Positions 47,561-60,000 of a stretch of 64,000 nucleotides of DNA are shown piece by piece. The first letter of the stretch is position 1. The number at the start of each line of letters is the position of its first letter. Below the pieces are notes generated by a model, which saw only the letters and a list, made by a program, of their open reading frames with translations, did not search any database and had not been told where the DNA came from. The stretch is from Styela clava (taxonomy: Eukaryota; Chordata; Ascidiacea; Stolidobranchia; Styelidae): positions 20,365,135 to 20,429,134 of the forward strand of contig NC_135255.1 of the NCBI RefSeq assembly GCF_964204865.1, written 5' to 3'. Both the position numbers and the translations under genes were made by a program.

Positions 47561-50500
47561 TAGTAGAAAACGTATATGCCTACGATGACACAGAATTTTA
47601 ATATTTACTGTGACCAAATTAAATTATAATACATAATTCTACCTAGTACCTAGTGTACAATCGCCGAACGATGGAAAATGCACTGATTCAGAAAAGGGAC
47701 ATTAAAGGAGTTTTGTAATGAAATGAAGTCATTTAGCGAGTGCCACGGCTTGCTATTTACATCTCGAATTGTGTATAGGCCTCTCAGGTTTAGTTTTCAT
47801 AAATCTGTATTCTATACAGAGCCCTGTTCAAAACGAATTTAAAGCAGGTTGGACTAATTCTTTTATACAGAGCCCGTACCACTAATGCAAATATGTGAGA
47901 ATCAAAAAACCATCCCGCCACGTTTTAGTAGTTATCTTAGGAGTCTGATTAGGAATGATTTTGAAGTTTGTATTTCAAGCACAATCTGCATTCCTAGCCC
48001 TCACACTAACTGGATAATTACTAATTTTATTATTTTTAGCGGTGGTGGGGTTTGTCACTTCTATCAGTCGATTTGAACCATATGATAAACAATGACGTAA
48101 TACTAATAGGTAGTAGAACTGTACGAGAGTTGCCATGATCATCAAAATCAAAGTCTGGCACTTAGCCCATAATTAAAAATACTACTCACGATTGTGATAG
48201 TCCGTGGATATGGGCCTTCATTCTTCTTTTTCTGTCGTAGATTAATCCCATTACATCAGTTATCGCTAATTGACTCTGCTTAAACTAACTATTCTTCGCA
48301 TTCGAACGATTCTCTACTCCCTGTTTCTGAACCATGAGGTACTCGTTTAGGGTTGCCAGACAAACACAGAGTATACCTGGCAACTTACGATATATATTTT
48401 ATGCGTGATATTACGCCCTTTCAACTTAGTGGGGTAATGCGATTACGTATAGTTTCATTTAGCAAAGTGAAATCTTCGAAAAAATATTTAAAACCACAAT
48501 AAAGGTGAATTTTGGGCAAATACGACCCGGTAAACACGTTAAAACTGGTAACCTACGACTGTCAAAAGATATGCATTATGACGTAACTTAAATGCCGAAT
48601 TTTCCTTGTGACATCTTAATCTCGGGCCTTTTCGGGCATACTCTACCGATATCTGCGAGTTTATCCGAGGTTTTGCTTCTACCTCTTGTGCATAAAATAC
48701 CATAATTACTATCTTACATCAGATACTATAAAAGCCGAATTGACCAGGAGGCTAGTCCGCACATCGGGTCAATATATGTCCTGGATAGTGCTAACACATC
48801 CGACGGCACGAGTCCATCAATATTGAGAACACATTATCCTAACACACACACTCAAGCGCATGTTGTGAGTTGTGTAATCAACATATGCTACTTATTATAA
48901 TATTCGGCAAATACGCTAAAGCATGAATGTTATCTCCCTGTCGCTACTATTATGATCTGCTTCATTTATCCTATTCTTTCCTAACACCATTTCCCTACAA
49001 AATAATAATTGTCACTGGTATTAACATAGAAAGGTGGGCTTACCATTAATGGTAACATTTTAAAACTTCTGTAACTTTTACTATGACTAGATACCAGCCT
49101 AGGGACCACTTATTTATTTGCGATATTTTCGACCGCAAATTTGAAATTTAGTTTTGAAACTTTCAGTGCACGGCGAAAGAACTAATCATATACAAAATAT
49201 TTCACCCCGCGTATGTTGTGCGTGATGTAATCAACGCATGCTAATTATTACTTATCGATTTTAATCGGTAAGTATGTTGATAGGTATTTGTCTGACTGTT
49301 AGATGCACGCGATATCTCACGAAAGCGAGATTGAATCTGCTCCAGATTTTGCATGTGCATTCATCTTATCTCGGACCAAAAGCCTATTCGGGCGAATTAT
49401 GTCGTTTAATTAGCGAGTAATTAATTAATTAATTAGTGATGGGACACAAGGTGTCACTATGGAGTAAGGGAGCTGTTTTGGGGGATCCCCTAACTTTCGA
49501 TCGATAAGTCTTCGGTTTCTGACCGATATTCTCGTTATGATATTACACAACAAATTCGCTCAAGCACAAATGGAAACCGGGCACCATCGCGTTATCAACA
49601 TGCCGTTAATTCCCCTTTCTTTATCCTATTTTTTTAGGTCAGGATATTTCCGTTTTTAGACTATGACTTGATATTGGTGGAAGGTTTTATTTCTTTGTGA
49701 TATTTTCCAAAGAAAATTTACCTATGATTGCCTACTGCAAAACGTAGCGAAAGAACTCATCATATACAAAATATTTCGCTGTTTATTTAACACAATAAAA
49801 TTATAATAGTCGGCCGCAACTACAAGTAAAAATACAAAAAGAGCAAAAAAGTATATGTACAATAATTCATGGAAGGAGAATAATATTTATTTTATCCAAA
49901 AGTACGATTAACCATGACGTCAATACTTGGTGACGTCATAACACCTGTGCTAATAAGCATTCCAAAAATTCATTATCCGGAAAAGTTGCATTTTTTGGAA
50001 AACTTGCCCAAATTTAGCAAAAGCGTTGTTAGATACAAACATAAAAAATATACGACACAAGGAGGGGTAATCCCCCAAAAGCAACTTAATAATAGTACAG
50101 TACATATATTTAGGCACAGTATAAACTAAGTAACAACAAATAATAGAAAAAGTATATTTTGGCTGCAAAATTCATGGTTTAATAGTAGTGAAGACGTTGT
50201 TTTGTGCTTTTGACAAAAATTTGATATAAGAACCGATTGAATGTGTTTTTTCATTTTTCATATGGTGGGGGGAGGGGGGTGTCCAAAAAACTTAAATATA
50301 GTATTTGCAATCATATTTGCTCAGAAAGGGTTACTACTTTAAATATTACCAAAAAATAATTTTATGAAATGTCCCATAAAGGTAGGTTTTTATATTATTT
50401 TGAAATATTAGGATGAACGGGTGCAAAAGGGTAATCCACAAAAATTGAATTTTGAAATGATCATATTTTTCATAAAATATTAAATTTTTGCCTAAAATCG

Positions 50501-51098
50501 TTCCTCAATATTCTAAATATTATTAAAATAACTAAATTCATTGGAAGAAAATAATTAGTTGATCTAGAAAACGTTATTTTCATGTATCAAAAATTGTAAC
50601 AAAATTGTAGTAGACCTGAAGACGTTTTTGTGTGCAAAACTTAACAAAAAGTCACATTTCTAGTAAAAAATGCTTGAACCAAAAATTTCATATGGCGTAA
50701 GCGACAAAATAGGAACATTCTGGAATCACCATAAACGGTAGAATATATGTTTTAAATTAATAACTACGCTATACTATCTACCCCGAAGTGCAAAGTGTGG
50801 TACTTGTATCAGATGAGTGAATAATTTGGAGGTATTTCAGATAACTTTCTTATAATTGTAGTGAGGGAAGCTGTGGGGTGTCATATCACATGGCCCATTT
50901 TGTTGAATGAAAAGTTTGCGTTTTTTATTTTATTTTCGAGAAGAATCCAAACATACATATATACCACCCGTGAAAAGAGACAGCTAAACCATAAGATATT
51001 TTAAGAAGTGTATGTTTAGATCTCGCATTAATAATGGAAGTTTGAAAAATATCTAAAATTGTTGCAAAGCAAAAGATGGAATATTCCCAGGAAAAGTA
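47561..51098. other. Intergenic DNA between the receptor cluster and the CCDC88 gene
   Basis: No coding exon recognised. Blocks around 48843-49207 and 49212-49780 are diverged copies of each other (shared ATCATATACAAAATATTTC and GTTGTG.GT.ATGTAATCAAC). A short inverted-repeat element lies at 49246-49535. AT-rich sequence near 50920 may hold the polyadenylation signal of the minus-strand CCDC88 gene. Confidence 0.5.
49246..49535. mobile_element. MITE with ACTTATCGAT ends, copy 1
   Basis: About 290 bp, nearly identical to 59643-59932. It starts TTACTTATCGATTTTAATCG, and its right end TCGATCGATAAGTC inverts the first ten bases. Noncoding. Confidence 0.7.
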
Positions 51099-54000
51099 CT
51101 ATACACATCCATACTCAAACCATAGTGTGCTTTTATCAGAGTCATTGGAAGTTTCTTCTTGCTTAGGTTTAGTTGGAGTCGGGGGTCTCCTAGCTCCAGT
51201 GGGAGTGGAAAGAGGTGAGGGTTCAGGGTTTTTTGAGGGCCTTCTGAGGGAATTAGTATCTGGGGGTACGTCACGACGAATGGGGCTTGGGACGACATCT
51301 GGTGGCACATCTCTTCGTTTGGGGTTTCCTGGGGAACCTTGAAGAGGATTAACCAATGCGATGTCAACTTGACGTGAGGAGGTTGGAGTGGATGTTAGAG
51401 CGCCACCATGTGGTCTACTACGTCGTGGTCGTGGAAGTGACATACTGGTATAATTCGCATGTTGAGATGGTCGGTTCCCAGAAGTAGGGGTTTGGGCCCT
51501 TCTAGGAGACACGGAGACCCCATTTGACTGGTTTGTATTATTGTGTGAGGTGGGGGTAGAACTGCCCCGTGGGCTTGATACTAAACTGTCCAAACGTTCA
51601 ATCACTGACCCTGAACGATTCGCAGTTACTGGAGAGTCTCGACTTGACCTCATTGACGCAGTATGTGGGGTCAAATGTGAATATGGGGTCACGCTCCCAG
51701 TAGGTTTCTCAATCATGCTGGTTGGTCGCGCTTGCGGGTTTGTACGGGGTCGTAAGGTCACGTTTGATCTGTATGTTCCTTGGTCATGGTTGGGCGAGAT
51801 TCCTTGCTGCTTGGAAAATAATATAAACATGTTAACGATCTTGAATATTGAACTTCATATCTGTATTAGTAGTACTTCAACTGATCTAATTCAAAACTAT
51901 CACAGAGAAAAAAAAATTCAATAATGCTGACTCAGCATATTAAAAACAATTATGTTATCATAATAAACTGCTAAATTTAAATTTAGACAAATACCTTTGG
52001 CTAATATTTTTATATTAAATACTAAAACCTCTAAAATTAGTTATTGAAATTGAAACCTTTAAATAAATAAACTACATTAAGTAACTTTAAGTTGAAATAG
52101 AACAAAAATCATGGAATGATATATATTGGGTGAAGCACTCACAAACAAAGACATGCCACGAAGGTGGTTAAAAATCACAATATAGGGATTGGTTAGAAAT
52201 ATTTTCATTTGATTAGCTGTATTGAAATAGGTATGAGTAGCAAATCCAAATTATGCTGATGTAAGCAGCAGCATTAGCCATACTGTTACTATGAAATATT
52301 TAAATCAAAATTATGCTGATGTCTGCATTTTTTTGGATGGTATTAGAGCCATTTATTTTTTAGAATAGAATCGCCAGTAGCTGATTACCATCTAAAATAT
52401 TAATGTTATTAGATTTCTTGTTTGTTTATTTGGTTGAAAAACAATTTGAAAGGTGTTTTTCACATCTTAATTACGTAATACCGTAATCAAAATTGCAAGA
52501 GTTGCATAAAAATGCGTAATAAAAGCAAGGAATCAAACTATCGAATCAAATTTGTTATTACCGAGTTAATTTATTATAGCATTAGTACAGAAGCAACAGA
52601 ACAAGGGTAGAATTTTTGACCTTGCACAGAATATTTGACCTTGGACAGAATATTTGACTTTGGATAGAATTTTTGACCTTGTACAGAATTTTTGACCTTG
52701 AACAGATTTTTTGACTTTGGACAGAATATTTGACTTTGGACAGAATATTTGACCTCGGACAGAATATTTGACCTTGGACAGAATTTTTGACCTTGGACAG
52801 AATTTTTGACCTTGGATAGAATTTTTGACCTTGGAAAATGTCCAAAACCTCTTTTGTTGTTCTCCATTCACCCTAGAGCTGGAAACTTGACATATTGATT
52901 CTGATATTAGGGTTGTTTTTATACTTCACAGAAAAAAGTTTTTAAAATTATTACCAATGCTCAAGCCTAACTCAACCCATAGTCATAGCAATACAAGTGA
53001 GCAAATGACTCTCGAAATATTTCAAACATCACAATAAAAACATGCACAAATGTATGTTTAGTATTCCACATGCCATGCATCAACTTAAATAAACAACAAA
53101 GAACAATCATAAATTGACCAGGGATGTCCATGATCTAATATTTCTTCTGATGCTGAAAATCCAAATTGTTATTTTTGAACGAAAGCTGCATGACGCAAAT
53201 TTGGACAAGTTCTAGAGATTAAAAACCTTATTCACAAAATTTATATATGGAGCATGAGAGTGTGCAGACCATCGAAGATTACAGAAGGTTGGAACATTTG
53301 GAAATAATTAGAGAGGGGGGTAAAAGTCTCAAAGCAACTAAACACTTTCATTTTTCTGACACAGTTAGGTATGGACACCCCTGTTACAGACTGTAAATAA
53401 AACATTTTGAAGGAAAAATCATGATTTGTGATTGGTGTAATATAGAAAAAACAAACAGTTCAGAAACTTAGAAGCAGATAATGAGATATGTTTTTGTTTA
53501 TCAATAACATAATTTGCTTCCAATTTCTGAACTGGCAAAGAACACAATGGTAGTATGTTATGATGTTAATATTCCACACAGAACACAAATAAAACTTAAA
53601 AAACAACATTACGCGACTGTTGGTTGCTGATATGGATTGTACCTGAAGAAGGATAGAGACAGAGAGAGCAAGCGTGTGTGTGTGTGTGGGATTTTGTATG
53701 TGTTGTGTGAATGTGTGTGAAAAGGTAATTCATGGTTTTGTGTCTATGTGTTCGAGCTTTCTATGCGGAGTATTTTGATATGTACTGCACAACAATTGAC
53801 TATTTGCAGATGAATGTGGTGTATTAAAGTGTGATTTTGTGTGCTGTGGCCTGTGGGTTACATCTGTATACAAATTATGTTAATGTGTGTGATATATCGA
53901 CATGTGACTTTGTGTGTGTTGGTGATATTGATGAGCCGTTTTAAAATTTCTTGGAATCAATTGTATGTGTTTATTAGGTCGAGGATTTCTTAAAGTGATG

Positions 54001-57000
54001 AGCCATTAGAAACATATATAATTTGTAAAGGAATGCTTTCTCTTCGGTATCTCTATCCCAGTTTCATATGCAAAGTTAAGCTGATTGGGATTCAAACTCA
54101 GGAATTTAGGGTGTTTAATCAACATTTTCAAGTCAATACCACAAACAAACCTCTATTAAGTCAGGTTTCTTAACTACCGGTTCAATATCAAAGGTTTCAT
54201 GAAGGAATTGTTCCAATGATATCACTTCACTTCCCGGAGAATGGGGGCGGGGACTATTGTTGTGAATCACAGAGGGGCGTGTTTCTTCTACTATTGTATC
54301 AGAAGACTGTTGAAAGGAATTAAAATTTTGTTATTTTTTCAAGTAAGTGGTTAAATTTTGAAGAAAAAAATAGGGGAGTGAGAGTAATGACCAACAAATT
54401 TTGATAAAAAATGTGGTGTGGTTATTTTTCCATTATTAGGATATTTTTGTTTATATTATATGATTGGAAATGTTGAAAAATATGTGTGATGGCCGTATGT
54501 GTATGTGAAATTGTATGTATAAGAAATTACAATTAGTTTTGTATGTTATTATATTAAAAATGTATTTTGTTATATTAATAAAACCGTTAAACACATGTGT
54601 TTATAGTAAATGTGTGTGTGACATATATGTGAATTTGTATGTGTATGTGAAATTATAGAAATCCATGAAATATAATTTGATATTTTGAAAAATATCAAAT
54701 TTCGATGATAACAATGTATTTTTGTGACAAAGGAGGAAAGAGAGAGAGAGAGAAAAACAAAAAACATTGGTTAATTCGATATTTTTCTTTCAAAGAAAAA
54801 GATCTGTTTGAAACACACCGGTGTTGTTGTTTAGTTGAACTAATTCCTTCCTGCAAAGCTATTTTCTGTAATTGTGTGTTAATAATAAAATAAAAGACAC
54901 CAATTGTTAGGTAATAAAAGTTATAAAATAATAATAACATATAAACACAAATTGTAAATTGCATAAATATTAAGCTGCAAAATAAAATGTTAGGTAAGTG
55001 GCTACGTCTGTTTAACAAAAAATATTAGTTTTCATTAATTATCAGCTTAAAATTGTTCCTTTTTGGTGTTTATGCAACGTTACATGACTCATTCTTTTAG
55101 TGAGATGTCCATTTTACATGCTTATTATAATTTTGGCCAGTGGTTCTCAACCTTTTTTTCAAGCAACCCATATTTTCAAGAAATAAATTTTGTAAAATCT
55201 TGTGACCCAAGGATATGCTCTAATATTAAACGACATGTAGTGTTTTGAGCCGCAACATTAATTACCTACCAATAAAAAACAATCATTTTTGCATAACATT
55301 CATTTTTCTAGAAATACTTCAAAGTGAGAAAACTGCGCTTGTTTGCCATCAGCAAGCTTTTGAAATTGTGGCGTGGCTTTACTTAAGCAAAATCGATGTT
55401 TCCAAGTTTTCCAAGTTCCGACACAACAAGATTTCTAGGTGACCCAGTTTTGGGTCGCGGCCCATAGGTTGGGAAACACTGACTTATGCTATTTATCAAG
55501 TTTCTGTGGGACTTTACCCTTCTATGCTTTTGTGCTGGTGGATCGGTATGATGATCCATATGATGCAAGGTTGTTTGACTGAGGGACTCTAACTTTGGTT
55601 AGACGAAACATTACAGAAATAGATTTGTGTTGCATCAAGACTTCTTGAATCACTTGGATTACTGCAGTAGTTTAACTTACCCTTCTTCTATTTTTGTCAG
55701 CGGATCATGATGCATATAATGCAGGGATGCTGTAGCAAGAGTAGAGATAACAATCCTAATTGATTCAAGAGTCTTGCTGAACACTAACACAAATATATTT
55801 CTGTAATCTTGTTTTCTACACTTTCCGCCTCTTGTTATTCTAACCAATATAAATATATAACTAAGGCTTATGTTAATGGCATTTAAACCAAAAAACTAAA
55901 GATTTTTGGTTTTTCAGTGAATGTTAGCATGAAAGTTTATATTTAATTGTTAAAAACTCTATGTCAAAAATCAGTAATAGTTAACAAAATTGTTTTCGGA
56001 ACTTTTGGATGAAAAATGATTGCACTAAACTTCAAAATTTGGACTTGATACATATTGATACAAACGATACATATTAGAGAAATGATGATAAATCTAGTCA
56101 TTGACCCACCATTACTTGGGTCAGGATAGGTTGGGGTATTGCCCCACCTATCTCCGTTTATCTTAGCCTAGTGGTTCTTGAACTGGGGTTCGCTGGTCAA
56201 ATATCAGGGTGTCCTCAACAGCCTAGAGTTTCTGTGTTATGGACTAACGTTGTTCTTGGAGCTATCTGGCTGATTCTTAATATTTCACTTTACTTATCGG
56301 ACACGAATTGGACCTATGATTTGTTTGTTTTTTCTTCTTGTTGCGAAAAAACTTGAGAAAGAAGTTTGAGAACCACTGTCTTAGGCTTTTATCTTCAAAA
56401 TGAAAAATCTACAAAATATTCAGTAACTTTGTTTGTTTTAAAATCCTACAAAAGTCGCAATTACGGTAAACTATATTGAAAACTAATTAATTCTCTACAT
56501 TTGGACAATTAATGGCTTCTAACACAGTTGGACACAACATGGCGACACACAACACAATTCGGACCTGTTGCTTAACTTGCACTTTTCCGGAATCTGTCGG
56601 AGATCGAACGACAAAAATCAAAGTTTCTTTTTCTTGGGGGGTAAGGGTGGGGTTTTCTTCAACTTTACCAGGAGTCCTAGAAGTGGGGCTGCCAGTGTTA
56701 CCACCACTTTTGCGACCAGATTCGGGGGGAGTAATTTGAAGCGAACTTAAATCTAAGCGAGGGGGTTTCCGTTTAGTTGGGGAAGCGGGTGGGTTAGACG
56801 GGGAATCCCCTCCTTCTGGTCGGTTAGATTTTAAAGGGGTTGATCGAGACAGTGTAGACTTGTACTCAGTGTAACTAGGGGACCTTTTGGGTGATTTTTG
56901 CTCCATTGAAGTCATGGGAAGGGTAATAGGGGGCTTTGTGACAGGAGGGGTCGTAGGTAGTTTTGGAGCCCTTTTATCAGCGGCCTGTATGATAAAAATT

Positions 57001-60000
57001 TATGCGAATAACAGCTTAAAATGAATGAGACGTTACAGAAATACTCTGAGAAAAAAATTGTAAATTGGAAAAAACTGATGGTAATTCTAGGAATAATACA
57101 TACCGGTAATATGTAAAAAGCTTTGTCTATGAGATTAAAAAAATATTTGTAATGTTGCAATAACACTAATAAATTCAAACATATAAACGAAGTTCCTTGA
57201 ATATCTCCCAAAACATCGTTGGCAACAACAAGCAGATACATAGTTAAACACCGATAACACCCATGCAACAAGACATACAACATTCTGAATGTTCAACAGG
57301 TTGTATTTGCATACATATACAACCAGTGATACAGTTTTTTTTTAATTATCCTTGCTGGCATTTCAACTAATTCTTTATACCACTAGTATTGGGATTTCAT
57401 GGATTTTTTTCTTGTGGGACCTTACAGTTTTGCTTAGATTGTATTCAGGATACATATGCAACCAATGGAGGTAGAATCATTTAAAATAGTTTATGCTGGT
57501 ATTTCAACCAATTGTATATACTAGCAGATACCATGGATTTTTCTCTAGTCTGCGCTTACAGTTTTGCTTAGATTGTATTCAGGGGGCATATGCGACCAGG
57601 AGAGGCATTTTTTTTTTTCAAATGATTGTATTCTGTTTGTATTTCTGCCAATTCTATATGCTACGAATATATTGGGTTTTCATGGACTTTTTTCAGTGGG
57701 TGCTTACAGTTTTGCTTAGATTGTTTGTATTCATGGTACCTATGCAACCAATGGAGATAGTTTCTTCAAAATAGTTCATGCCAAACCAGTGGGCTACAAA
57801 GATTTCCAAAGGTTACATACAGTTTTTGATTACATCAGCTAATTCTGGCATTACTTTTATATAACAATTATGAAACACTGTAAAAATTAAAATTATGCGT
57901 TGTGGAACGTTATTAATTTCAGTACGTTGCTACATGTTCAGTATGTTACATGTAACTTCAACTAGATCTAAAGCTCGGGACAGCATGAAAACGGGCACCC
58001 TCAATGCTATGTTGCGTGTAAGCTTGTCTACCAAGACTAAATTTAATCTGATAATATGGAAAATCAAGTTTCACAATAATAGTAAATGGCACGGGGATAA
58101 ATTGTTTTTTACTCCTCTTTTTTGTAATTTACCCTATAGTAACATCTCTTTGTGGGTCAGTTTTTCACTGTTTTTGCATGGCTTTTGGTGGTTTTTGACG
58201 ATTTTTCACGGCCTGTAAAACTTGTTCACAAACAAATGTGTTACCAGTAGAAGTGTCACATTACAGATCATTTTATTAAGATATTATTTTATTGTCACAC
58301 TTGATTCATTTTTCACCCTGAAACTATAAGGCTTCAATAATACTTAGATCACCCAAAAATCTTGTTTCAAATCTTTTGCGATTATGATTTCCACAATCTT
58401 TCGTTAGTGACACAATAATCATCACCAATAATAAGCATTATTGTGTTACAATCAATTTTTCATTTTTTTGTTATTCCTCCCCAAAACTTTTCTTACCATA
58501 ATTAAATCAACATTTCACGATAGCCACGACTTTTATGTGACTTCTGGTCAAGAAAATGTGAAATTAATGTGAAACTGTATGTGTAAAAATCGGGCCCAGT
58601 AGACTCCTCGAGCAGTAATCTGGTGGCCACAACCAAAGACCTTTGGAATGGTTATTGGGGTGTGTTGTGAAATAATCTTAGCCTAATATATGCAATCAAA
58701 GACAAACTTTTACTAAAAGCCAAAGACTATCAGAGGAAATATTAACACCATGTAATATATCAGTAAATTTTTCAGGATAGGAACATGATCTACGCACCAA
58801 ACGCCACCAAGTGGTCACTAATGTAAAAACTGGTTCCCAAAGTACTCAACATTAAAATATTAAACCTATATTAAATATTTTTGGCAGAAAAGCGAAACAA
58901 AACCTGACCCCTGTAGTATCATAAATAATTCCAATAATATTCTCAATTTTCTAGAAAAAAAATGTACCCATTCCAGCTATCCCCACTAGTATTAAAAAAA
59001 CTTATAAATTTGAATGGGCCCCAGAAACAAAATACGGTGCTCCCGAAGTATGCGAACCAAGATGGCGGACATCGGAATGTAATATGTGTACTAGGTTAGG
59101 GTTAGGCTATAATTTTAGGTATAAATACTACGGGAGGCTCTTGGCTAGTCTTCGAACTGATAATAGGACTAAAATAAGGAAAATTGGAAAAAAAATTATC
59201 GCCTAACCGTAACCTGTTACCCATGTTACGTTCCGATGTCCACCATCTTGGTTCGCATACTTCGGGAGCACCCAAAATACTTCTATTAGTGAGCGTGAGT
59301 ACTCATATATTAGGCGAGGGATAACTGGAAAAAGGCCCAAAAATTTTTCAATGAGGTATACAAGTCTCAAAAATGCTATAAAACAATTTAAAATCGACCC
59401 TGAAGTATCACAAATGAACAAAATAGCTAAAATTTTAGAATAGAACATGACATACCGCGTTCTTTGTTTTAGTCTCGTCAAGGAATTGCTGCAGAGATAT
59501 TTTATCTGCAGTTGGGGTTTTGGGAGCGTTAGGATGATGCTCCTCGCTACTGGCACTGCTGTTTCGACCTGGATTGAAGAAATTAGCAAATTGTTATCAA
59601 AAAAAATGATTGGAAATGCAACAGCAAGAAAACAGTAGAATGTTATTACTTATCGATTTTAATCGGTAAGTATGTTGATAGGTATTTGTCTGTCTGTTAG
59701 ATGCACGCGATATCTCATGAAAGCGAGATTGAATCTGCTCCAGATTTTGCATGTGCATTCATCATATCTCGGACCAGAAGCCTATTGATTTTGGGCGAAT
59801 TATGTCGTATAATTAGCGAGTTGTTAATTATTTAATGATGGGACACAAGGTATCACTATGGAGTAAGAGCGCTGTTTTGGGGAATCCCCTAACTTTCGAT
59901 CGATAAGTCTTCGGTCTCTGACTCTCTCGTTACATAGTTAAAGAGTCCAAATTAAGAAATCGGGCGGTCGGCTGAAATGGAAAGAGCGATCTTATAGGCT

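Larger units (their letters stand above)
51810..54150. other. CCDC88 intron with minisatellite and TG-rich DNA
   Basis: Noncoding. It holds the 19-bp minisatellite (52608-52838) and TG/GTGT-rich tracts around 53660-53930. Nothing else recognised. Confidence 0.6.

Noticed and set aside
51810-51830. Start of the last CCDC88 exon at an upstream Met (MFILFSK)
   Set aside because: Those codons cover the polypyrimidine tract and CAAG acceptor; the phase-0 exon beginning at 51809 joins cleanly to the exon ending at 54151.
52608-52838. CRISPR-like look of regularly spaced repeats
   Set aside because: Repeats abut without spacers and the DNA is eukaryotic; it is a minisatellite.
52566-52871. Three overlapping minus-strand repeat-peptide ORFs
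   Set aside because: All come from the 19-bp minisatellite; there is no support for a gene.
56487-56564. Read-through end (VRIVLCVAMLCPTVLEAINC) of the Pro-rich CCDC88 exon
   Set aside because: A CAG/GTCCGA donor sits exactly at the phase-0 border to the next exon, and the read-through peptide is unlike CCDC88.
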